DNA of 13,941 nt from Actinomycetota bacterium (GTDB lineage Bacteria > Actinomycetota > Thermoleophilia > Gaiellales > Gaiellaceae): contig JACDGR010000049.1 of the NCBI GenBank assembly GCA_013821525.1, positions 1 through 13,941 of the forward strand. Reading direction: 5' to 3'. The translations under genes were made by a program, and so were the position numbers. Positions 1 to 6,902 of the stretch are shown here, in pieces. Within the stretch, counting starts at the first letter, position 1, and every line of letters begins with the position of its first letter. Under the pieces are notes generated by a model. That model worked only from the letters and a program-made list of their open reading frames with translations. It was not told where the DNA came from and searched no databases.

Positions 1-167
1 AGCTGATCGACTCCGGTCTTGCCTCGGCGGTCGTCACGGGCGGGCTCTCCACCACCGCCTACTGCATCGGCGCGAGTGTCGGGAGCAAGAACTGGTCGGT
101 GAACGGCCCGGGCGCGACCGCCTGGCACCAGTCGACCGACTGCAGCGGCGCCACGGTCACGCCGTAG
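1..167 (+). CDS. C-terminal end of a type IV pilin (partial)
   Basis: This is the 3' end of a gene that begins before the window; the reading frame runs from base 3 to the TAG at 165-167 (54 residues). The tail is Gly/Ser/Thr-rich and contains AYCIGASVGSKNW, WSVNGPG and a later TDCSG. Two cysteines about 29 residues apart could form the C-terminal disulphide loop typical of many type IV pilins. The N-terminal prepilin motif and hydrophobic helix are outside the window, so the assignment rests on this tail style and on the T4P operon directly downstream. It would be the pilus fibre subunit, anchored in the membrane until polymerised. A perfect hairpin follows the stop at once, so it is probably transcribed separately from pilT. 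A pseudopilin or minor pilin is also possible. Confidence 0.65.
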   Translation, partial: LIDSGLASAVVTGGLSTTAYCIGASVGSKNWSVNGPGATAWHQSTDCSGATVTP

Positions 168-195
168 CTGTCGCGGCTGGATAAAGAGATTGGCC

Positions 196-232
196 CCAAG
201 GCCGCCCGACATCACTCGCCGGGCGGCCTTGG
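196..232 (+). terminator. Perfect 13-bp hairpin terminator after the pilin gene
   Basis: CCAAGGCCGCCCG (196-208) and CGGGCGGCCTTGG (220-232) are perfect inverse complements around an 11-base loop. The stem is very GC-rich and starts 28 bases after the pilin stop. No T-run follows, so it resembles the T-poor hairpin terminators common in Actinobacteria. It would separate high-level pilin transcription from the pilT-pilC operon. Confidence 0.75.
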
Positions 233-471
233 AATGGCTCTGGACTTTGCGGGCCAGCTGTCTGCGGGCAGCGCGTTGGGCTAGTCTCTCAAGGGGGCGA
301 ATCCCCCGAAAAGGGGGTAAGTGCGTTATGGCGATCGTGCGATAACACTCGAAGAACGCCTGAGGTGCGGCGCGGACGGAGCAAGCGGGTGAACCGCTGG
401 CTGTCGGAGGGATCATCGCTCGCGTGGCGAAGGGCAGCAGACAAAATCGAATGGAAAGGGCCTGACCACCT
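233..471 (+). other. Structured leader/promoter region between pilin terminator and pilT
   Basis: No gene is supported here; together with the terminator, the gene-free gap is 304 bases. It holds three G5/C5/G5 tracts at exact 10-base steps (293-317). A hairpin at 320-349 has GTTAT/ATAAC as its main stem. An irregular hairpin at about 375-405 has AGCGG/CCGCT around a GTGAA loop, continued by AGC/GCT and GAC/GTC. A possible sigma-28-type promoter lies at 318-345. I looked for the conserved core of known c-di-GMP, cobalamin, TPP, FMN and glycine riboswitches and did not recognise one. Confidence 0.5.
318..345 (+). promoter_or_regulatory. Possible sigma-28/WhiG-type promoter upstream of pilT
   Basis: TAAG (318-321), 16 bases, then TGCGATAA (338-345). 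The sigma-28 family consensus is TAAA, about 15 bases, GCCGATAA, so the match is 3/4 plus 6/8. The 16-base gap is the same as in the better candidate at 10698-10725. Transcription would start near base 352, giving a leader of about 120 bases before pilT. The site overlaps the GTTAT/ATAAC inverted repeat, so the match could be incidental. Confidence 0.35.
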
Positions 472-1641
472 GTGGCGAGAACTATCACCTCGATCGACGA
501 CCTCCTGTCCTTCATGGTCGAACGAGACGCGTCGGACCTCCATCTGACTGCTGGCTCGCCGCCAGTCATCCGCGTCAACGGTCGTCTCGAGCGGCTTCCC
601 GACCACGACAAGCTGACACCTGAGGAAACGCGCGACCTGATCTATCGGATCGTCTCGACCGAGCAGCAGAAGCAGCTCGAGACGCGGCGCCAGCTCGACT
701 TCTCGTATTCGGTTCCGGGTCTCGCCCGTTTCCGCGTCAACGCCTATTTCCAGCGCGCAAGTGTGGGTGGAGCGTTTCGCTTGATCCCCGCTGAGATCAA
801 GACGCTCGAGGATCTCAATCTCCCGCCTCGTCTGTATGAGCTCGCCGAGAAGCCGCGCGGGCTCATTCTCGTCACAGGGCCAACCGGCTCGGGTAAGTCG
901 ACGACCCTCGCGGCGCTGATCGACCGGGTCAACCAGACGAGGCACGAGCACATCCTGACGATCGAGGACCCGATCGAGTTCCTGCACTGGCATCGAACCT
1001 GCATCGTCAACCAGCGCGAGATCGGACCCGACGCTACGTCTTTCGGCGAGGCGCTGCGGTCGGCTCTGCGGCAGGACCCCGACGTGATTCTGGTCGGCGA
1101 GATGAGAGATCTCGAGACGATCGCGACGGCGCTCACGGCAGCCGAGACCGGGCACCTGGTATTTGCGACGCTCCACACGCAGAGCGCGCCGCAGACCATC
1201 GACCGGGTAATCGACGTCTTTCCTGCTGAGCAGCAGGATCAGGTTCGCGTCCAGTTGGCGGGGACGCTCCAAGCTGTCGTCACGCAGAACTTGCTGCCGA
1301 CCGCTGACGGAGCCGGTCGTGTCGCGGCACTCGAGATTTTGATTCCCGACGATGCTGTTCGCAACCTCATTCGCACCGGCAAGGTCGAACAGATCTACTC
1401 CGTGATGCAGACGAGCACTTCTCGGGGGATGCTGACCATGGAGCAGTCTCTCGCTGATCTCGTCCTGCGTCGGGTGATTGCAACTGAGGTCGCCGTGTCA
1501 CGGTCGTCCAGGCCCGATCAGCTGCTCGGACTTCTCGAGCGCTCGGGCCACACCGAGTCTTCGGCTCCGTCTGCTCCGTCCCCCTTCGTCGACAACCTCA
1601 CTCCGAGCGCCGGCGGGCTGCGTCTCGCCGGGGAGGTGTAG
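472..1641 (+). CDS. pilT: Type IV pilus retraction ATPase PilT
   Basis: PilT is the hexameric cytoplasmic ATPase that powers pilus retraction and twitching motility. The 389-residue protein has the N-terminal PilT signature (IDDLLSFMVERDASDLHL, residues 8-25), Walker A GPTGSGKST (136-144), Asp box ILTIEDPIEF (161-170), Walker B DPDVILVGE (202-210) and a His box around ETGHLVFATLHT (225-236). AVRNLIR (305-311) corresponds to the AIRNLIRE motif that marks PilT rather than PilB. All catalytic motifs are intact. The C-terminus carries a Ser/Pro-rich tail of about 40 residues, making it a little longer than typical PilT (roughly 345-370). The GTG start fits the family N-terminus and has GGAAAGGG 11 bases upstream. 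It is the first gene of the operon. No PilB-type extension ATPase is visible in the window, so pilB probably lies upstream. Confidence 0.95.
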   Translation: MARTITSIDDLLSFMVERDASDLHLTAGSPPVIRVNGRLERLPDHDKLTPEETRDLIYRIVSTEQQKQLETRRQLDFSYSVPGLARFRVNAYFQRASVGGAFRLIPAEIKTLEDLNLPPRLYELAEKPRGLILVTGPTGSGKSTTLAALIDRVNQTRHEHILTIEDPIEFLHWHRTCIVNQREIGPDATSFGEALRSALRQDPDVILVGEMRDLETIATALTAAETGHLVFATLHTQSAPQTIDRVIDVFPAEQQDQVRVQLAGTLQAVVTQNLLPTADGAGRVAALEILIPDDAVRNLIRTGKVEQIYSVMQTSTSRGMLTMEQSLADLVLRRVIATEVAVSRSSRPDQLLGLLERSGHTESSAPSAPSPFVDNLTPSAGGLRLAGEV

Positions 1642-1643
1642 GA

Positions 1644-2819
1644 ATGGTCGACCTGAAGAAGGAGATCAAGCTCTCGGAGCTGATGCGGCGGCCGAAGAAG
1701 GCTCAACGGCCCTCGATACGGCCGCGCAGCACGGGTGCGTCGCGCCGCCCGAAGCAAAAGAAAACGCAGGAGATCATCGGTCTCAAGATCGGAGCGTCTC
1801 AACTCGCAGCAGCGCGGATCCTGAACGAGGGCGGCAGCGCGAAGCTCATGCAGCTCGCCAGGCAACCATTGCCGCCCGGGATCGTCATTGCGGGAGACGT
1901 GCGCGATGTCCCGGCGCTCGGGTGGGCCCTGGACGAATTCTTCACGGAGAACAAGCTTCCCCGCAAGGGTATTCGACTCGGAATCGGTACAAATCGCGTG
2001 GGCGTTCGCGCGATCGAGGTAGAGGGTATCGCCGACGAGCACCAGCTGGAGAATGCCGTTCGCTTCCGGGCCCACGAAGCGTTGTCCATCCCCATCGACG
2101 AGGCCGTGCTCGACTACCACGTTGTGAAGGAGACGGTGGACGACGCCGGCGCGGTATCGCGCCGGGTAATCCTTGCGGCCGCGTATCGCGAGCCGATCGA
2201 CCAGTATGTCGAGGCCTGCCGCATTGCGAAGCTTGAGCTCTTCGGCGTCGACCTCGAGGCATTCGCGCTCCTGCGCGCAGTCACCTCGGGTGACACGCAC
2301 GGCGAGCAACCGGCGGCTGCCGTGGTTGCCCTCGCTCTCGGTCACGACCGCGCCACGCTTGCTATTTCTGACGGTAACCTCTGCGACTTCACCCGAGTGC
2401 TCGCATGGGGAGGCGGCAAGCTCGATGCCGCGATCGGACGGGATCTCGGTCTCACCGAAGAGGAATCGAACGAGATCAAGCACGAACTCTTCCTGGGCGA
2501 CGAAGTCAGGGACGGCGATGATCCCCGCACGGAGCGGGCGCGCAAGGCCCTTCAGCCGGAGATCCAGACGCTCGCACGGGAGCTCGTCGCCTCGCTGCAG
2601 TTCTACCAGAGCCAGGAAGGGTCGCTTCCGATCTCCGAGATTCTGGTCACCGGAGGCACGAGTCGCCTTCCAGGCCTCATCGAAGAGCTCGAGCGGCTGA
2701 CGAGAGCTCGGGTTCGCGCGGCAGACCCGCTCGCCAGCGTCCTTGTTGCCCGAGGTGTCGGAGATCGCGACGATCTCGCCTCACTCGCCACCGCTATCGG
2801 ATTGGGAATCGAACGCTGA
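1644..2819 (+). CDS. pilM: Pilus assembly actin-like protein PilM
   Basis: PilM is an actin/FtsA-like cytoplasmic ATP-binding protein that binds the N-terminal peptide of PilN and links the PilN-PilO inner-membrane ring to the motor. The 391-residue protein shows a phosphate-1 region IIGLKIGASQLAAARI (44-59) and an adenosine-type motif ILVTGGTSRLPGL (333-345), plus the RFRAHEALSIP segment usual for PilM. A highly basic extension (about residues 1-41, Lys/Arg/Pro-rich) precedes the actin fold. In the phosphate-1 loop the position often held by Asp (GIDIG-type) is Lys (GLKIG). The ATG has a strong GGGAGG ribosome site 7 bases upstream, inside the end of pilT. Its stop overlaps the pilN start by one base (TGATG). 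Confidence 0.93.
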   Translation: MVDLKKEIKLSELMRRPKKAQRPSIRPRSTGASRRPKQKKTQEIIGLKIGASQLAAARILNEGGSAKLMQLARQPLPPGIVIAGDVRDVPALGWALDEFFTENKLPRKGIRLGIGTNRVGVRAIEVEGIADEHQLENAVRFRAHEALSIPIDEAVLDYHVVKETVDDAGAVSRRVILAAAYREPIDQYVEACRIAKLELFGVDLEAFALLRAVTSGDTHGEQPAAAVVALALGHDRATLAISDGNLCDFTRVLAWGGGKLDAAIGRDLGLTEEESNEIKHELFLGDEVRDGDDPRTERARKALQPEIQTLARELVASLQFYQSQEGSLPISEILVTGGTSRLPGLIEELERLTRARVRAADPLASVLVARGVGDRDDLASLATAIGLGIER

Positions 2820-3448
2820 TGCAGGCCGTCAACCTCCTACCTGAGTCGGCGCGTCCAGGACATCGCTGGGCTGCTGCCGGAAAGGACCTCTCCTCTCGGC
2901 GGATCCTTCTCGTCGGCGGCGCCGCAGCGACTCTCGCTGCCGTGGCGCTCGCCGTCCTCTTCTTCAACGAACGGTCGATCGTGGGTAATAAGAAGAGCGA
3001 GCTCTCGACCACGAAGGCTCACCTGGTCGCGCAAGAAGCCAGGGCGCAGCCGATCAAGGACGCGCAAGCAGCGAACCTTGCACGGCTTGGTTTCGTCAGG
3101 ACGGTGTCCGCTACCCGGGTGCACTGGGACGTGGTGCTCGGTGATCTCGGACGAACGCTGCCCGCGGGAGTGTCGCTCTCGAGCCTTACTGCTTCCTCCC
3201 CGGTGCCGACGGCTCCGGCTGCGGTCGGCGTGGCTCCCGCTGCGCCCGCCACCCCGGTCCCGACCGCCGCTCAATCGTTCGTGATGGCGGGATCCACGAG
3301 CTCGCATAACCGAGTCGCGCTGGTTCTCGATCGTCTGGCGCTCTTGCCGTGGCTCTCGAACGTTGTGCTCCAACAGACGACCCGTGGCGGGGACAACGCC
3401 GTGCAGTTCACGATCGGTGCGACCTACGTGGGCGGAGCCGGAACATGA
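2819..3448 (+). CDS. pilN: Pilus assembly membrane protein PilN
   Basis: PilN is a bitopic inner-membrane protein that pairs with PilO and recruits PilM through a conserved N-terminal peptide. The 209-residue protein begins MQAVNLLPE; the VNLLPE block (4-9) is the PilM-binding signature (INLLP-type). A transmembrane helix spans about 29-49, followed by a coiled-coil-like stretch and an extracytoplasmic domain. An Ala/Pro/Thr-rich insertion (about 120-155) interrupts the domain. The start overlaps the pilM stop by one base and the end overlaps pilO by four bases (ATGA), so translation is coupled. Length and topology agree with the family. Confidence 0.9.
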   Translation: MQAVNLLPESARPGHRWAAAGKDLSSRRILLVGGAAATLAAVALAVLFFNERSIVGNKKSELSTTKAHLVAQEARAQPIKDAQAANLARLGFVRTVSATRVHWDVVLGDLGRTLPAGVSLSSLTASSPVPTAPAAVGVAPAAPATPVPTAAQSFVMAGSTSSHNRVALVLDRLALLPWLSNVVLQQTTRGGDNAVQFTIGATYVGGAGT

Positions 3449-4122
3449 CTGATCGCATCAGCGGGCGGGTCTCCCTGCTCGTCGTCAGCATCGCATTGAT
3501 CCTCGTGCTGGCGATCGGATGGTTCGGGCTGGTCTCGCCCGAACGATCGAAGGCGTCCAAGCTCGATCGTCAGATTGCCGAGACGAACGTGCAGCTGCAG
3601 GGCGTGACCGACCTGCTCCGCGGAGGTCAGGGTAAGCAGAGCCTCGCCCAGTTGCGGGTCTTCGCGAAGGCGGTGCCGAGCGATGCTCAGATGTCTCAGA
3701 TCTTGCGGCAGCTCTCATCGATCGCATCGGCGTCGGGCGTCGAGGTCGACGCCGTCACACCCCAGGCTCTTACCCCTCTGTCGGTCGGGCAAGCGCTGCC
3801 GATCACGCTCATGGTGAAGGGGCACTACTTTGGCTTGCAGCGGTTCCTCCACGCGCTTCGAAGTGAAGCCGAGCTGCATGGTCAGAAGTTGCGCGCGACG
3901 GGGCGCCTGTACACCGTCGACAACATCGTGTTCACTGGTGGACAGTCGCCCAGCGGCCAACCCGCAGGCCCCACTACTTCCGGGCAGGTCGCCGGGGGCG
4001 ACCTAATCCAGGCGGCGCTCAGTCTCAATGCCTTCGTTTTCACGAGCGCGGCACCGACCGCGACGCCCAGTGGCGATAGCTCGGCCTCGACGACCAGCGC
4101 GGCCGCCGCGACCACGCCCTGA
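3445..4122 (+). CDS. pilO: Pilus assembly membrane protein PilO
   Basis: PilO forms heterodimers with PilN around the base of the pilus machine. The protein (225 residues) has a short cytoplasmic N-terminus, a transmembrane helix (about 9-29), a coiled-coil region starting SPERSKASKLDRQIAET, and a PilO-type domain with LPITLMVKGHYFGLQRFLHAL. A low-complexity Ser/Thr/Ala tail ends the protein. The ATG at 3445 was chosen because it overlaps the pilN stop in an ATGA arrangement and starts just before the TM helix; a longer in-frame extension (from 3349) lies wholly inside pilN and is not supported. It is followed by a TGATG overlap with the next gene. Confidence 0.9.
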   Translation: MTDRISGRVSLLVVSIALILVLAIGWFGLVSPERSKASKLDRQIAETNVQLQGVTDLLRGGQGKQSLAQLRVFAKAVPSDAQMSQILRQLSSIASASGVEVDAVTPQALTPLSVGQALPITLMVKGHYFGLQRFLHALRSEAELHGQKLRATGRLYTVDNIVFTGGQSPSGQPAGPTTSGQVAGGDLIQAALSLNAFVFTSAAPTATPSGDSSASTTSAAAATTP

Positions 4123-4850
4123 TGTCCTCCGTCGGGGTCTCTTCCAGCAAGCGTGCACGGACAGCGTACGCGGAAGCTGCTGCCGCAAAGGAGAAGCGGC
4201 AGAAAGTGATCGCCGCTGTCCTCGGCGTCTTGCTGGTCGCGGTACTCGCGTTTGAGGTCCCCCACATGATCAAGCTTCTGAAGGGCAGCAACGCCCCGAC
4301 TGCGGCGGTCGCGACTCCACCCGCGCTCCAGGCGCCCCGAGAGACTCTGCGGGTTCTGCAAGGCCTGCGTCACCTGCCGGCCAGCGACCCGTTCTCGGTC
4401 GGACGTTCGGCCGGAACCGATCCTGTCGCGCGTAGCGTGCCGATCCCCGTCGGCTCGGTCGATCCGTTCGCCACCAGGGCGGCCACTGCGGTGAGCGAGC
4501 CTGCAATTACAGGCTCGTCCACGTCCAGCAGTCCGCTTCCTGCCCAGATCGTGATCGGGAAGCCTGGCGGAACCCGTCGGGCCTCACATGGATGGATCGT
4601 GATCCTTGCGTCGATTCCCACCCGAGAAGGAAGGGGTGCTGCAACTGCTTTCGCGGCGAACGCACGCCGCCGAGGCATCGACTCAGTCTCGGTACTGAAT
4701 TCGTCCAACCGCCGGCCTCTGCGTGGCGGGTATTGGGTCGTGTACACAGGCCCATTCGACAAGCTCTCTGGGCTCGGCGATCGGGCTTCGGGCGTGCATT
4801 CCCACGGGTATCCGACGGCATACATCCGCGAGCTCATCGTCTACCGCTAG
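4122..4850 (+). CDS. Membrane-anchored SPOR-domain protein in the pilP position
   Basis: The 242-residue protein has a basic, Ala-rich cytoplasmic N-terminus, one transmembrane helix (about 28-46), a long Pro/Ser/Thr linker and a C-terminal SPOR-like domain (about 157-242; WIVILASIPT, AANARRRGI, YWVVYTGPF). SPOR domains bind glycan strands of peptidoglycan that lack stem peptides. The gene overlaps pilO by one base and precedes pilC, the place where Gram-negative operons have pilP. PilP couples PilN/PilO to the PilQ secretin. A monoderm has no secretin, so this protein may instead tie the PilM-N-O complex to the cell wall (inference). The linker holds two DPF tripeptides (residues 89-91 and 114-116), reminiscent of the DPF in PilP/GspC linkers. 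No PilP sequence match can be claimed. Confidence 0.8.
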   Translation: MSSVGVSSSKRARTAYAEAAAAKEKRQKVIAAVLGVLLVAVLAFEVPHMIKLLKGSNAPTAAVATPPALQAPRETLRVLQGLRHLPASDPFSVGRSAGTDPVARSVPIPVGSVDPFATRAATAVSEPAITGSSTSSSPLPAQIVIGKPGGTRRASHGWIVILASIPTREGRGAATAFAANARRRGIDSVSVLNSSNRRPLRGGYWVVYTGPFDKLSGLGDRASGVHSHGYPTAYIRELIVYR

Positions 4851-4854
4851 AAAG

Positions 4855-4863
4855 AGGGAGGGA
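4855..4863 (+). promoter_or_regulatory. Ribosome-binding site that fixes the pilC TTG start
   Basis: GAGGGAGGG lies just after the SPOR-gene stop and 3 bases before TTG at 4867. The next residues, ATFAYDA, match the usual PilC N-terminus (M-x-x-F-x-Y-x-A). The far upstream in-frame start at 4723 lies inside the SPOR gene and is rejected. Confidence 0.8.
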
Positions 4864-4866
4864 AAC

Positions 4867-6075
4867 TTGGCGACCTTCGCATACGACGCGATCAACGCAC
4901 AGGGGCTCGAGGCCTCGGGGTTGATCCATGCCCCCGATCTCAGTGCTGCGCGCGAGCAGTTGCAGTCGCGTGGACTACTGCCGAGGTCGCTCTCGGAGAA
5001 GGAAGCGGCGAGCGAGGGTGCGCTGAGCGGCTTCAAGAAGGTCAAGCCGAAGTCACTGCAAATCTTCTCGCGGCAGCTCGCGACGATGATCGAGGCCGGT
5101 GTCAGCGTCGTGGCGGCTCTCGTGACGCTCGAGGAGCAAACCGACGACAAGCATCTACGTGACGTGATCGCGGACGTACGCTCCGACGTGGAATCCGGTG
5201 TGGTGCTTTCGAGGGCGATGGCGCGGCATCCAAAGGTTTTCAACCGTTTGTTCATTTCGATGGTCGAGGCAGGCGAATCGTCGGGAACCCTTGACACGGT
5301 GCTCGACCGCGTCGCCACGCAGATCGAGAAGGAGACGGCGATCAAGCGCCGCGTCAAGGGCGCAATGGTTTATCCCACGGTCGTTCTCTCGTTCGCCACG
5401 CTCGTTCTTATCTTCATGCTCTTGTTCATCGTTCCAGTCTTCGTGAATGTGTTCGACCAGCTGAACGGACAGCTGCCCAAGCCGACGCAGATCGTGATGG
5501 GGGCATCAAACATCTTGCGTCACTATTGGTTCATCATCTTCCCGGCCGTCGGCCTCGGCATCTATGCGCTCCGCCGTTTCCTGAAGACCGAGACCGGCCG
5601 CCAAAACTGGGACCGCATCAAGTTGAAGATTCCGATGAAGATCGGTGACGTCGTCCAGAAGGTCGCGCTGGCGCGCTTCTCTCGCACGCTGTCGACTCTG
5701 GTCGCGGCGGGCGTGGACATCATCACCGCGCTCGAGATCACCGGCGGGACGGCCGGCAACTATGTGATCGAGCAGGCGCTCGTCAATGCGCGTGAGCGGG
5801 TACACGAAGGAGTGCCGATCAGCGGCCCTCTCGCCGACGACCCGATTTTCCCCCCGATGGTGAGCCAGATGGTCAGGATTGGCGAGGAGACCGGCGAGCT
5901 CGACAAGATGCTCGGCAAGGTCGCCGACTTCTACGAAGACGAGGTCGATGCGAGCATCCAGTCCCTGACTTCGATCATCGAGCCGATCCTCATGATCGGC
6001 GTCGGAGTCATGGTCGGGACGATCGTCATTTCGATGTACCTCCCGATGTTCAAGCTCCTCACGCTCATCAAGTAG
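4867..6075 (+). CDS. pilC: Type IV pilus inner-membrane platform protein PilC
   Basis: PilC (GspF family) is the polytopic membrane platform on which the PilB/PilT motors act. From the TTG start the protein has 402 residues, the normal family length. It starts MATFAYDAINAQG and contains two T2SSF domains (about 66-188 and 269-391). Family motifs are clear: FSRQLATMIEAGVSVVAAL (67-85), MVEAGESSGTLD (132-143), the second-copy equivalents FSRTLSTLVAAGVDIITAL (271-289) and MVRIGEETGELD (335-346). Hydrophobic segments lie at about 170-193, 220-236 and 372-395. It closes the T4P operon: 16 bases separate it from the SPOR gene, and no gene follows for more than 350 bases. Confidence 0.95.
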   Translation: MATFAYDAINAQGLEASGLIHAPDLSAAREQLQSRGLLPRSLSEKEAASEGALSGFKKVKPKSLQIFSRQLATMIEAGVSVVAALVTLEEQTDDKHLRDVIADVRSDVESGVVLSRAMARHPKVFNRLFISMVEAGESSGTLDTVLDRVATQIEKETAIKRRVKGAMVYPTVVLSFATLVLIFMLLFIVPVFVNVFDQLNGQLPKPTQIVMGASNILRHYWFIIFPAVGLGIYALRRFLKTETGRQNWDRIKLKIPMKIGDVVQKVALARFSRTLSTLVAAGVDIITALEITGGTAGNYVIEQALVNARERVHEGVPISGPLADDPIFPPMVSQMVRIGEETGELDKMLGKVADFYEDEVDASIQSLTSIIEPILMIGVGVMVGTIVISMYLPMFKLLTLIK

Positions 6076-6154
6076 CGCGCGCGCAGCAGCAGAGCAGCGG
6101 CAAGCAGGCGAGCAACCAGACGCGCGGCATGTCCGACGACGGGCGTCGTTTGGT

Positions 6155-6196
6155 GTCTCGCGCTACCGGCCGAGCGTGGACGTGAACGCGCGAGAC
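6155..6196. repeat. Perfect 9-bp inverted repeat downstream of pilC
   Basis: GTCTCGCGC (6155-6163) pairs perfectly with GCGCGAGAC (6188-6196) around 24 bases. It lies 80 bases after the pilC stop and could stabilise or terminate the T4P transcript. No T-run follows. Confidence 0.45.
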
Positions 6197-6311
6197 TGCC
6201 CACCAATTCGGTAAAAGGCGGATGCCTCGATGGCGGCCCATCGCGTCGGCGGGGGGTAGCCGACAGCTCAGCTGCGGCTTCACGCCGGCCAGCAATGACT
6301 TGAGCGAGCGC

Positions 6312-6337
6312 CGACGCGCCCGGCGTCGTCGGATTTT
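6312..6337 (+). terminator. Possible intrinsic terminator
   Basis: CGACGC (6312-6317), loop GCCCG, GCGTCG (6323-6328), then TCGGATTTT. The stem is short but perfect and GC-rich, and the T-run is 5 bases downstream. It is 240 bases beyond pilC, so it may be a back-up stop or belong to a decayed gene. Confidence 0.35.
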
Positions 6338-6428
6338 CCTCGACGCCCGCTGTGTGGTTAGCCAGACCAAGACCGTGAGCTGACCGCGTTTCCACTGCAG
6401 GGTCGTGCTGCGAGCGTGATCTTACAAG

Positions 6429-6900
6429 GTGGTCACCCGACCAAGGACAGCGCATGGTCAAATCTCGATCCAAGGAACGTCCGCGACAGCGAAGACCCGT
6501 CATGCGATCGCGGTCTTCGTGCTCGTCTTGTGACACTGGGGATCTACTACCTCGTCTGGTACCACAAGATCAATCGCGAGCTGCGTGATCTCCGGCGCGC
6601 CCCCGGCACCGAGGGCCTGCGCGGCAGGAGACCGCTTACCGCGTTGCTCGCGATCACGGTTGGGCCGGCTGATCATAGTCTCGCCGTTCGTCTCGTTCTA
6701 CCGAACGTTCGAGCGGACCGAAGCAACGCAAGAAGTCCGCCACACCGGGACCTGCGTCGGCGCTCATCTGGGCTTCGTTCTCTACCCGCTCGGCCTGTTT
6801 GCGCTGCCGGTCGACCTCATCTATACCCAGGGCGAGCTCAATCGTGTGGGGTGGCAGATCGAACCGACCCCCGCGAGCGCGCGGGGTCGGCAGTGCTCTT
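6429..6900 (+). pseudogene. Frameshifted DUF4234-like membrane protein gene
   Basis: Three reading-frame pieces line up as one DUF4234-like protein. Piece 1 (about 6450-6530) gives AKTRHAIAVFVLVL. Piece 2, in another frame (about 6530-6660), gives VTLGIYYLVWYHKINRELRD and later LTALLAITVG. Piece 3, back in the first frame (about 6663-6880), gives RLIIVSPFVSFYRTFERTEA, LGFVLYPLGLFALPVDLIY and ELNRVGWQIEP. The GIYYLVWY-KINREL block and FVSFYRTFER are what I recognise of the family; its function is unknown. Frames change near the TGA at 6531-6533 and again near 6659-6668. Without them the gene would encode a typical small protein with several membrane segments. The start is uncertain (a GTG at 6429 is one candidate) and no clear stop in the last frame closes the domain. 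Assembly error would look the same as true decay. Confidence 0.7.
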
Positions 6901-6902
6901 CG

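Larger units (their letters stand above)
6076..6428. other. Gene-free region downstream of pilC with several hairpins
   Basis: I find no convincing coding region, tRNA or other RNA gene here. It holds a small hairpin ACGAC-GGGC-GTCGT near 6136-6149, a perfect 9-bp inverted repeat at 6155-6196 and a 6-bp GC hairpin with a trailing T-run at 6312-6337. Long apparent reading frames on both strands are GC-bias shadows without recognisable protein character. It may be a decayed gene next to the decayed DUF4234-like gene. Confidence 0.5.

Noticed and set aside
233..471. Known c-di-GMP riboswitch upstream of pilT
   Set aside because: The leader is structured and the context fits, but neither the class I core with its GCAAA and GNRA/receptor elements nor the class II core could be found.
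289..1272. Long reading frame on the - strand opposite pilT
   Set aside because: It is Arg-rich with no family character and lies opposite pilT, which has complete motifs; it is a GC-bias shadow.
3349..3444. Longer PilO starting at 3349
   Set aside because: The extra residues overlap pilN coding sequence and lack PilO character; ATG 3445 overlaps the pilN stop in the usual coupled way.
4723..4866. Longer PilC starting at 4723
   Set aside because: The extension lies inside the SPOR gene, and the PilC family N-terminus begins at TTG 4867 right after a strong ribosome site.
5931..6536. 201-residue - strand frame covering the end of pilC and the following gap
   Set aside because: It overlaps the conserved C-terminus of PilC, is Arg/Ser-rich and has no recognisable domain.
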